5,684 nucleotides of DNA from Synechococcales cyanobacterium PMM_0003 (GTDB lineage: Bacteria > Cyanobacteriota > Cyanobacteriia > Pseudanabaenales > Pseudanabaenaceae), in assembly GCA_949128015.1 (NCBI GenBank), contig CASBRC010000146.1:1-5684 (forward strand). The letters are read 5' to 3'. Positions 1 through 4,946 of the stretch are shown one piece after another (within the stretch, counting starts at the first letter, position 1; every line of letters starts with the position of its first letter). The notes beneath the pieces are model-generated. The model saw only the letters and a list, made by a program, of their open reading frames with translations, made no database searches and had not been told where the DNA came from. The position numbers and the translations under genes are program-made.

Positions 1-35
1 ATTATTGACCGCGCGAGGCGCGGTCAATAATTTTT
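1..35 (+). terminator. Intrinsic (Rho-independent) terminator of the upstream, unseen gene
   Basis: A perfect inverted repeat: the 14-base arm at 1-14 pairs without mismatch with 18-31 around a 3-base GAG loop. The inner part of the stem is GC-rich (GACCGCGC), and a run of five T follows at 31-35. This is the textbook shape of an intrinsic terminator for a plus-strand gene ending left of the window. It also insulates metG from upstream transcription. The outer arms are AT-rich, so it may work in both directions; the bases before position 1 would show whether an A tract is present. Confidence 0.88.
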
Positions 36-100
36 GGATTTATTGTTACATTTACTGCCATTTTTTTGCAAAATGGTATTAGTCCTGAGTTGAGTCTTCC

Positions 101-1696
101 ATGTCCCCAGAATCAAACTCCCTTGAACCGATCGCATTAACCACTCCACTTTTTTACGTCAACGATCGTCCGCACATTGGTAGTGCTTACCCCACGATCG
201 CGGCGGATGCCTTTGCGCGGTTCCATCGGCTCAAGGGACATCCCGTCATGTTTGTGACTGGCGCGGATGAGCATGGACAAAAAATTCAGCGCACTGCCGA
301 AAAAAATAATTTGTCGCCGCAAGAACATTGCGATCGCACCGTTGCTGAATTTTATAAACTCTGGGAAAAATTTAATATTCGTTTCGATCGGTTTACGCGA
401 ACAACTGCGCCCAAACATCAGGCGATCGTCAACGAATTTTTTCAACGTGTGTATGACGCAGGCGATATTTATCTCAATCAACAAAAAGGCTGGTATTGCG
501 TTGCATGCGAAGAATTTAAAGAAGAGCGCGAACTTCCTGCCAGTCACCATTGCCCCACCCATACAAATGTCGTTTGCGAATGGCGTGATGAACCCAATTA
601 TTTTTTCCGCCTATCGAAATATCAAGCAGCACTCGATAAATTTCACGAAGCCAACCCCAACTTCATCCAACCCGAAAGCCGCCGCAATGAAGTCTTAGGC
701 TTTATGAAACAAGGCTTGCAGGATTTCTCAATCTCCCGTGTCAACCTCGATTGGGGTTTCCCTATTCCTACCGATCCCACTCATACCATCTATGTTTGGT
801 TCGATGCTTTATTGGGGTACGTCACGGCTTTACTCGATCCTGACGACGAGCCAACCCTCGAAAATGCGATCAAAAAGTGGTATCCCTTTAATTTGCATAT
901 TATCGGCAAAGACATTTTAAGATTTCATGCAATTTACTGGCCAGCGATGCTCATGTCTGCTGGCTTGGATTTACCTAAGCGAGTATTTGGTCATGGTTTG
1001 CTAACAAAAGACGGGCTGAAAATGGGTAAAACTTTGGGGAATACCATTGATCCTTACGATCTTGTCGATCGCTATGGCGCTGACCCAATTCGCTACTATT
1101 TCTTAAGGGAAATCGAATTTGGCAAAGACGGTGATTTTAACGAAGAAAGATTTATTGCGATCGTTAATGCCGACTTGGCTAATAGCCTTGGTAATTTGCT
1201 CAATCGTAGCCTTGGTATGGCAAGTAAATATTGCCAACAAACTATTCCTCTGCCTATTGATCTTTGCGATCGCAATGACTCCAGCGAAGTATCAGATTTG
1301 ATTCGTCCCGTAATTGAGCAAGCGACAACTTTAGGCGATCGCGTCGCTCTTGACTACCAAAATCTCAACTTTCGGGCAGTCTGTGAAAAAATCCTCGAAC
1401 TAATCTGGAATTGCAACAAATTAATTGACGAAACTACGCCTTGGAAGCTATTTAAAGCAGGTAAACAGCAAGAAGTTAACGAAACTTTATATACTTTGCT
1501 CGAATCAGTCAGAATCGCCGTTTATTTACTCTCCCCAATCACACCACACATCAGCGTTGCAGCCTATCAGCAACTAGGTTTAAACTTTGATGAAACATCT
1601 CCCCCTGATTGGAGTCATACAGATTGGGGAATGCTAAAAGCAGGGAATCCTTTAGCGTTACCAACACCAATTTTTCAACGTATCGAAAATATCTAG
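101..1696 (+). CDS. metG: Methionine--tRNA ligase (methionyl-tRNA synthetase)
   Basis: This cytoplasmic class Ia enzyme uses ATP to attach methionine to initiator and elongator tRNA-Met. The Rossmann core opens with TPLFYVND (residues 15-22) and the HIGH signature appears as HIGS (25-28). The connective insertion carries one zinc knuckle, C133-x2-C136 and C151-x2-H154, as in the single-knuckle bacterial type. YVWFDALLGY (231-240) and HIIGKDILRFH (266-276) are family blocks. The KMSKS loop reads KMGKT (307-311), close to the KMGKS form I recall from cyanobacteria and plastids. The helical anticodon-binding domain follows, with the conserved PW pair at 447-448. At 531 residues it is a full-length short form, ending near the usual PIFxRIE motif (523-529) and lacking the C-terminal EMAPII-like tRNA-binding domain. 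The ATG at 101 leaves the usual short N-terminus; its ribosome binding site is weak. A TGgTATTAG extended -10 at 74-82 is a possible but poor promoter. It probably forms its own transcription unit. Confidence 0.98.
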   Translation: MSPESNSLEPIALTTPLFYVNDRPHIGSAYPTIAADAFARFHRLKGHPVMFVTGADEHGQKIQRTAEKNNLSPQEHCDRTVAEFYKLWEKFNIRFDRFTRTTAPKHQAIVNEFFQRVYDAGDIYLNQQKGWYCVACEEFKEERELPASHHCPTHTNVVCEWRDEPNYFFRLSKYQAALDKFHEANPNFIQPESRRNEVLGFMKQGLQDFSISRVNLDWGFPIPTDPTHTIYVWFDALLGYVTALLDPDDEPTLENAIKKWYPFNLHIIGKDILRFHAIYWPAMLMSAGLDLPKRVFGHGLLTKDGLKMGKTLGNTIDPYDLVDRYGADPIRYYFLREIEFGKDGDFNEERFIAIVNADLANSLGNLLNRSLGMASKYCQQTIPLPIDLCDRNDSSEVSDLIRPVIEQATTLGDRVALDYQNLNFRAVCEKILELIWNCNKLIDETTPWKLFKAGKQQEVNETLYTLLESVRIAVYLLSPITPHISVAAYQQLGLNFDETSPPDWSHTDWGMLKAGNPLALPTPIFQRIENI

Positions 1697-1718
1697 AATA
1701 TACCTCTATGAGTATATT
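1697..1718 (+). terminator. Weak hairpin directly after metG, possible terminator
   Basis: AATATAC (1697-1703) and GTATATT (1712-1718) are exact inverted arms starting right after the metG stop codon. With a bulged C the stem can extend through CTC/GAG to 9 bp around a TAT loop. It is AT-rich and has no real T tract (TACTTATGG follows), so it would terminate poorly. It may instead protect the metG 3' end. Confidence 0.3.
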
Positions 1719-1761
1719 TACTTATGGTGTATAGTTAATATTAAGATTTAACAATAATTTA

Positions 1762-1781
1762 ATTACATTTGATTACATTTA
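1762..1781. repeat. Two-copy 10-bp tandem repeat in the metG/LabA-like gap
   Basis: ATTACATTTG is followed directly by ATTACATTTA. The 9-base core is identical at a 10-base period, about one helical turn. It could be a pair of protein binding sites on one DNA face or simply chance in AT-rich DNA. It lies about 260 bp before the LabA-like start. Confidence 0.4.
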
Positions 1782-1947
1782 GAGTTTTGATTTCGAGATG
1801 TATTTCACTCCCTTTGAACACCACTCTAAAATCACTTTAAATATACTTTAGATTTCTTTAAAAACTATTTTAAAAATCAGTGGGCTAAATCCAGTTCTCT
1901 AGATTCATCCCTAGACTTATACTTTTACTTTTAACTAAGCTGTAACT

Positions 1948-1992
1948 CTTTTGTTAAAGAAATTTATCAAAAGAATTTTATTAAAATTTTTT
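1948..1992. promoter_or_regulatory. Back-to-back dyads in the leader of the LabA-like gene
   Basis: First dyad, 1948-1973: CTTTTG, a T:T mismatch, TAAA, a GAAA loop, TTTA, then CAAAAG, giving 10 bp of stem symmetric about a GNRA-type tetraloop. Directly adjoining, 1974-1988: AATTTTA-T-TAAAATT, a 7-bp palindrome with a single central base. Six T follow at 1987-1992. The pair could be operator sites, or in RNA a weak hairpin plus U tract acting as an attenuator. It sits 50-95 bases before the start codon. The AT richness lowers the significance. Confidence 0.35.
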
Positions 1993-2041
1993 AGTGGTTT
2001 TTCTGAATTAGGTAAAACACTTAGGACGGTTTTAAGTATCC

Positions 2042-2749
2042 ATGCTAATACCAAAGCTCCATCCCGCAGCACTAGATAACAAACGTTCTATAGGCAAAAA
2101 CATGTTACCTTTCGAGCAAGACTCTGGCTTCAAAGCCGACCAAATTTTAGAGAACCGAGGGCGCGTTGCCATTTTTATTGATGGTTCTAATCTTTTTTAC
2201 GCCGCCCTGCAACTGGGACTCGAAATCGACTATACCAAGCTGCTTTTGTGCCTTACCGATGGCTCACGATTGCTACGTGCCTTCTTCTATACAGGAGTCG
2301 ATCGCACCAACGAGAAACAACAGGGCTTCCTATTGTGGATGCGTCGTAACGGCTATCGCGTCATTTCTAAAGAACTCGTTCAGTTACCCGATGGCTCCAA
2401 AAAAGCTAACCTTGATGTCGAAATTGCTGTAGACATGATGGCGCTAATTGGCTCCTATGACACGGCTGTACTGGTTAGTGGTGACGGGGATCTCGCCTAT
2501 GCTGTCGATGCCGCAAGCTATCGCGGCGTTCGCGTTGAAGTGGTAAGCTTGCGATCGATGACTAGCGATCATTTAATTAACGTTGCCGATCGCTATGTTG
2601 ATCTAGAAGCGATCAAAGAAGATATTATGAAGGTATCGCGACCTCAATCGCCTAGCAATTTATCTAATAATACTGCGCCACCGATCGCCAGCTATACCTA
2701 TCGTCCGATATCTGGAGTTGCATCCATAGACAGGGATCGCGATAACTAG
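2042..2749 (+). CDS. LabA-like NYN domain (DUF88) protein, putative PIN-like nuclease
   Basis: The NYN domain spans about residues 40-192 and shows the acidic centre of this PIN-like RNase fold: FIDGSN (45-50, D47), NLDVEIAVDMM (123-133, D125 and D131) and SGDGD (146-150, D148 and D150). By analogy it may cleave RNA using metal ions, but the substrate is unknown. LabA of Synechococcus elongatus, in this family, takes part in negative feedback control of circadian gene expression. Whether this protein is the orthologue or a paralogue cannot be told from one sequence. Residues about 199-235 form a Ser/Pro/Asn-rich, probably disordered tail. No signal peptide or membrane segment is visible, so it is cytosolic. 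The start is uncertain. ATG 2042 has AGGA at 2023-2026, too far away at 15 bases. ATG 2102 (M21) has AGG at 2092-2094 with a better 7-base spacing, and would give 215 residues with a short N-terminus like that of homologues I recall. Long gaps on both sides suggest a single-gene unit; no terminator is seen after it. Confidence 0.9.
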   Translation: MLIPKLHPAALDNKRSIGKNMLPFEQDSGFKADQILENRGRVAIFIDGSNLFYAALQLGLEIDYTKLLLCLTDGSRLLRAFFYTGVDRTNEKQQGFLLWMRRNGYRVISKELVQLPDGSKKANLDVEIAVDMMALIGSYDTAVLVSGDGDLAYAVDAASYRGVRVEVVSLRSMTSDHLINVADRYVDLEAIKEDIMKVSRPQSPSNLSNNTAPPIASYTYRPISGVASIDRDRDN

Positions 2750-2780
2750 CTGCAACATTTCACGATCCTTGGCTTAGTCA

Positions 2781-2800
2781 AACTAATCTTAACTAATCCT
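2781..2800. repeat. Two-copy 10-bp tandem repeat upstream of the rpsM promoter region
   Basis: AACTAATCTT is followed by AACTAATCCT, 9 of 10 bases identical, at a helical period. It ends about 20 bases before the TTGACA box at 2822, so it could be an activator site or part of an extended upstream element. Two short copies may also be chance. Confidence 0.4.
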
Positions 2801-2850
2801 TAAAATTAATACTCAAAATTATTGACAGAAGTTGCCATTGTCAATATATT
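2800..2850 (+). promoter_or_regulatory. Consensus-like SigA promoter with UP-like element, candidate distal promoter of the rpsM operon
   Basis: TTGACA (2822-2827, six of six), a 17-base spacer, then TATATT (2845-2850, five of six). The 22 bases just upstream (2800-2821) resemble an UP element: an AAAATTAAT distal block and an AAAA proximal block at the expected spacing for alpha-subunit contacts. Strong promoters with UP elements are typical of ribosomal operons. The predicted transcript start is near 2855-2858, giving a leader of about 180 nt before rpsM. The caveat is that the signal lies inside the possible minus-strand small gene 2806-2958, so either could be spurious. Confidence 0.5.
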
Positions 2851-2958
2851 ATAGAGTTCGCTGTAAAATATTCTGTCTTCGTAATTTGCTTCTGCCAAAC
2901 TGTAGCTAACCCACTGCATGGAACGCATGTTCTCACGAAGATTGTGTTGCACAGCCAT
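2806..2958 (-). CDS. Possible unrecognised 50-residue protein, divergent from rpsM
   Basis: I do not recognise this protein. The frame starts MAVQHNLREN and ends VNNFEY before TAA. It has an ATG preceded by GGAGG (plus-strand 2963-2967) with a 4-base gap, the best ribosome binding site in the window. The sequence looks protein-like: six acidic residues (E9, E23, E27, D28, E34, E49), three Arg, no Lys, no Cys, no proline, and a probable amphipathic helix over about residues 7-39 with aromatics at W16, Y19, Y26, F31, Y32 and Y36. No signal peptide or membrane segment is visible, so it would be a small soluble protein. The open frame extends upstream across the antisense of rpsM, but the start at 2958 is favoured by the ribosome binding site. 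A TATAAC -10-like box (plus 2975-2980) could drive it, with no good -35. Against it: a strong plus-strand promoter lies within it, and a 50-codon open frame is not rare by chance. Confidence 0.45.
   Translation of the reverse strand: MAVQHNLRENMRSMQWVSYSLAEANYEDRIFYSELYNILTMATSVNNFEY
2820..2846. promoter_or_regulatory. Inverted repeat spanning the -35 to -10 interval, candidate operator
   Basis: TATTGACA (2820-2827) and TGTCAATA (2839-2846) are perfect 8-base inverted arms separated by 11 bases. Their centres are 19 bases apart, close to two helical turns, which suits a dimeric DNA-binding protein. The arms cover the -35 box and the first bases of the -10 box, so binding would block polymerase. 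The regulator is unknown. The symmetry might be incidental, as one arm is the -35 box itself. Confidence 0.3.
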
Positions 2959-2962
2959 CCGT

Positions 2963-2967
2963 CCTCC
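2963..2967 (-). promoter_or_regulatory. GGAGG ribosome binding site of the possible minus-strand small gene
   Basis: Read on the minus strand, GGAGG-ACGG-ATG. It is a full match to the anti-Shine-Dalgarno core and decides the start at 2958 over the further upstream in-frame starts inside the antisense of rpsM. On the plus strand the same bases (CCTCC) form part of the leader hairpin 2961-2995, so its presence has two possible explanations. Confidence 0.4.
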
Positions 2968-2973
2968 AAGTCC

Positions 2974-2982
2974 TGTTATAAG
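2974..2982 (+). promoter_or_regulatory. Possible proximal extended -10 promoter for rpsM
   Basis: TG-T-TATAAG: an extended -10 TG at 2974-2975 and a five-of-six -10 hexamer at 2977-2982, with no recognisable -35 at the right distance. It would start transcription near 2989 and give a leader of about 48 nt. The overlapping minus-strand reading, TATAAC, could serve the divergent small frame. This is an alternative or addition to the stronger distal promoter. Confidence 0.25.
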
Positions 2983-3037
2983 GCTACTTGAGGGCAAACA
3001 TAACACCGAAAACTGACAACAAATTGGGAGACTTATA

Positions 3038-3421
3038 GTGGCTCGCATTGCAGGAGTTGACCTTCCTCGTGACAAACGCATTGAAATAGGACTAACGTAT
3101 ATATACGGAATTGGTCTGACTAGCGCCAAAAAAATCTTAGCAGCTACCAAAATAAATCCTGACACGCGGGTTAAAGAACTTACTGATCCTGAAGTAACAA
3201 CTTTACGCCAAGAGGTAGAATCCAACTTTCAAGTAGAAGGCGATCTGCGTCGTCTCGAAGGTTTAAGCATCAAACGCCTAGTGGACATCGGTTGTTACCG
3301 AGGTCGCAGACACCGTATGGGTCTTCCCGTGCGCGGACAACGTACTCGCACCAATGCGCGTACCCGTCGTGGCGGTCGTCGCACGGTCGCAGGTAAGAAG
3401 AAGGCTCCAGGTAAGAAGTAA
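3038..3421 (+). CDS. rpsM: 30S ribosomal protein S13
   Basis: S13 sits in the head of the small subunit, contacting P-site tRNA and forming inter-subunit bridges. The protein is complete at 127 residues, the usual cyanobacterial length. It opens with the canonical [14 protein letters not shown]. The helix-two-turns-helix part covers about residues 14-60 (YIYGIG at 21-26, SAKKIL at 29-34). The C-terminal family signature is [20 protein letters not shown] (87-106), followed by a basic tail ending KKKAPGKK that reaches toward the P site. The start is GTG, fixed by homology and by a good Shine-Dalgarno, GGGAG (3026-3030), 7 bases upstream. It is the first gene of the alpha operon here; rpmJ, normally just upstream in cyanobacteria, is not recognisable. 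rpsK follows after 20 bases. Confidence 0.98.
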   Translation: MARIAGVDLPRDKRIEIGLTYIYGIGLTSAKKILAATKINPDTRVKELTDPEVTTLRQEVESNFQVEGDLRRLEGLSIKRLVDIGCYRGRRHRMGLPVRGQRTRTNARTRRGGRRTVAGKKKAPGKK

Positions 3422-3441
3422 GTAAGGATTAATACGAAATA

Positions 3442-3837
3442 ATGGCTCGTCAAACAACTCGTAGAACTGGCGCACGCAAGAATAAGCGCAACGTCCCTAA
3501 TGGAGTCGCTTACATCCAGTCTACTTTTAACAACACTATCGTCACGATCGCGGACACCGTAGGTGATGTCATCTCTTGGTCTTCAGCTGGTGCTAGCGGC
3601 TTTAAGGGTGCGAAAAAAGGCACTCCTTTTGCAGCCCAAACTGCTGCCGAATCTGCTGCTAGAAGAGCAATGGAACAAGGAATGCGTCAGGTTGAAGTAA
3701 TGGTTACAGGTCCTGGATCTGGACGCGAAACCGCAGTAAGAGCTTTACAAGCTGCTGGTCTAGAAATCACCCTGATTCGTGACATTACCCCAATTCCTCA
3801 CAATGGCTGCCGTCCTCCAAAGCGCAGACGTGTGTAA
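3442..3837 (+). CDS. rpsK: 30S ribosomal protein S11
   Basis: S11 lies on the platform of the small subunit near the mRNA exit and the E site, beside S7 and S18. It has 131 residues, full length. A basic, flexible N-terminus (1-18, rich in Arg, Lys and Thr) precedes the S11 core, with [14 protein letters not shown] (23-36) and VTGPGSGRE (88-96). It ends in the hallmark [18 protein letters not shown]. It starts with ATG 20 bases after the rpsM stop, with AAGGA at 3424-3428, a rather long 13 bases before the start. It is co-transcribed with rpsM. The 129-base gap to rpoA is the longest inside the operon. Confidence 0.98.
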   Translation: MARQTTRRTGARKNKRNVPNGVAYIQSTFNNTIVTIADTVGDVISWSSAGASGFKGAKKGTPFAAQTAAESAARRAMEQGMRQVEVMVTGPGSGRETAVRALQAAGLEITLIRDITPIPHNGCRPPKRRRV

Positions 3838-3839
3838 TT

Positions 3840-3894
3840 TTAGGATTTAGGCAAGATCAAATGCGATCGCGCTATACATTTTGCTTTTTCCTAA
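3840..3894 (+). promoter_or_regulatory. Hairpin with a HIP1 octamer in its loop, between rpsK and rpoA
   Basis: Outer arms TTAGGA (3840-3845) and TCCTAA (3889-3894) pair exactly. Inside them GCAAGAT (3851-3857) pairs with ATTTTGC (3878-3884), including one G-U. The terminal loop holds the HIP1 palindrome GCGATCGC (3863-3870), which can itself fold. No U tract follows the outer stem, so full termination is unlikely. It may be a processing or stability element separating ribosomal protein and polymerase subunit expression. Confidence 0.35.
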
Positions 3895-3966
3895 GTTATC
3901 TAATTTCCATCTCTCAATATCCCCCTTTGATTTTCGTTTACTCTTGCAGACTAAGTCGGTACAAAT

Positions 3967-4920
3967 ATGGCACAGTTTCAGGTTGAGTGCGTTGCATCCC
4001 ACACAGAAAAAGACAATAGCCAGTACAGCCAATTTGTACTGGAACCACTAGATCGGGGGCAAGGCATTACCATTGGAAATGCGCTCAGACGAGTATTGCT
4101 CTCCAATCTTGAGGGTGCGGCTGTCACTGCTGTTCGCATTGCTGGTGTCAATCATGAATTTGCGACGATCCCAGGCGTGCGAGAAGACGTTTTGGATTTG
4201 ATGCTCAACCTGAAGGAACTAGTGCTGAAGTCTTACAGCTCAGCACCGCAGATCATTCGTTTGGTAGAGCGCGGTTCAAAGCTAGTTACCGCTACCAGTT
4301 TCCACTCTTTGCCATCGGACATCGAAATCGTTAATCCTAACCAATACATCGCTACTCTCAGTGAGGGTGCGACTTTGGAAATGGAACTAACGATTGAGCG
4401 TGGTAAAGGCTATCGTTCGGTAGATCGTTCTAAGGAAGATCATAGTTCTCCGATCGATACGCTCAAGATTGACGCTGTATTTATGCCTGTGCGTAAGGTC
4501 AAATATGAAATTAAGGACGCTCGGATCGGTGATGCGATCAATAAAGAGAGTTTACTGATCGATATTTGGACAAACGGCAGCATTACGCCTCAAGAGGCGC
4601 TTAGCCAAGCTGCTAGCGTCCTCGTGAATCTATTCTCGCCCTTGCAAGAAATCACCCTTGCGCCCTCATTGCCCCAAGAGCGTGATGAGCAAGACGAGAC
4701 CAAGCAAATTCACATTGAAGAATTACAACTGTCAGTTAGAGCATACAACTGTCTCAAACGAGCGCAGATTAACACTGTTGCTGATTTGTTGGAATACACC
4801 CAAGACGATTTACTGGAAATCAAAAACTTTGGTCAAAAGTCGGCTGAGGAAGTTATGGATGCCCTCAAACAGCATCTTGGCTTGACCTTAACTGAGTCCA
4901 AAGCTTCTAAAATTCTGTAG
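3967..4920 (+). CDS. rpoA: DNA-directed RNA polymerase subunit alpha
   Basis: The alpha dimer nucleates polymerase assembly (alpha2, then beta, then beta'), and its C-terminal domain contacts UP-element DNA and activators. The protein is complete at 317 residues. The N-terminal dimerisation and assembly domain (about 1-228) carries GITIGNALRRVLLSNLEG (33-50) and the second subdomain with VRKVKYEI (175-182). An acidic linker (about 235-248) leads to the C-terminal domain, LSVRAYNCLKRA (255-266) and LLEIKNFGQKS (282-292). R258, N261 and K291 align with E. coli R265, N268 and K298, the DNA-contacting residues, so UP-element recognition should be intact. The ATG at 3967 has no clear Shine-Dalgarno, only AAGTCGG at 3953-3959. 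It lies 129 bases after rpsK and 26 before rplQ in the same operon. Confidence 0.98.
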   Translation: MAQFQVECVASHTEKDNSQYSQFVLEPLDRGQGITIGNALRRVLLSNLEGAAVTAVRIAGVNHEFATIPGVREDVLDLMLNLKELVLKSYSSAPQIIRLVERGSKLVTATSFHSLPSDIEIVNPNQYIATLSEGATLEMELTIERGKGYRSVDRSKEDHSSPIDTLKIDAVFMPVRKVKYEIKDARIGDAINKESLLIDIWTNGSITPQEALSQAASVLVNLFSPLQEITLAPSLPQERDEQDETKQIHIEELQLSVRAYNCLKRAQINTVADLLEYTQDDLLEIKNFGQKSAEEVMDALKQHLGLTLTESKASKIL

Positions 4921-4946
4921 GTTTCATATCCATCTAGTACATACCC

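Larger units (their letters stand above)
1697..2041. other. 345-bp AT-rich intergenic region between metG and the LabA-like gene
   Basis: No convincing gene on either strand: candidate starts run into stops within about 20 codons and none has a good ribosome binding site. It contains the weak hairpin after metG, a 10-bp tandem repeat (ATTACATTT at 1762-1770 and 1772-1780), several TTTAAA-type motifs, and paired dyads at 1948-1988. TATACT (1918-1923) is a possible -10 for the downstream gene, but its -35 region (TTCTCT, 1895-1900) is poor, so no promoter can be placed firmly. I see no match to a cyanobacterial small RNA that I know, such as Yfr1. Confidence 0.6.
2961..2995 (+). promoter_or_regulatory. 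Bulged hairpin in the rpsM 5' leader
   Basis: Thirteen pairs can form: 2961-2966 with 2990-2995 (one G-U), bulged C2967, 2968-2971 with 2986-2989, bulge 2984-2985, and 2972-2974 with 2981-2983, closed by the GTTATA loop. No T tract follows, so it is not a terminator. If the leader starts at the distal promoter, the hairpin lies 42 nt before the rpsM start, where ribosomal operons often carry autoregulatory structures. Its 5' arm, CTCCAA (2964-2969), could alternatively pair with the rpsM Shine-Dalgarno region TTGGGAG (3024-3030), with a one-base bulge. Confidence 0.4.

Noticed and set aside
1..35. Perfect GC-cored palindrome at the left edge, considered as a repeat element or protein binding site
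   Set aside because: The short loop and the T tract straight after the stem fit an intrinsic terminator, and no second copy occurs in the window.
137..562. Minus-strand frame of 141 codons inside metG
   Set aside because: It lies entirely opposite a well-supported synthetase gene and shows no recognisable domain; it is a reading-frame shadow.
2959..2969. CCGTCCTCCAA shared between the rpsM leader and the 3' end of rpsK (around 3809), considered as mimicry for autoregulation
   Set aside because: A few 11-base matches are expected by chance between positions in a window this size, and the rpsK copy is constrained by the conserved CRPPKRR coding sequence.
2918..3016. Plus-strand 32-residue frame, at the place where rpmJ would be expected, with faint resemblance to L36 (Cys spacing, IR and KH positions)
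   Set aside because: There is no ribosome binding site, the match needs several gaps, the zinc-ligand pattern is not preserved, and the minus strand over the same DNA reads as a better protein. Chance is the simpler explanation.
2959..3225. Upstream extension of the minus-strand frame across the antisense of rpsM
   Set aside because: It overlaps a certain gene, has the composition of an antisense shadow, and the GGAGG site points to a start at 2958.
3847..4032. Minus-strand frame of 61 codons over the rpsK-rpoA gap
   Set aside because: It starts at a TTG inside antisense rpoA, has no ribosome binding site and no domain.
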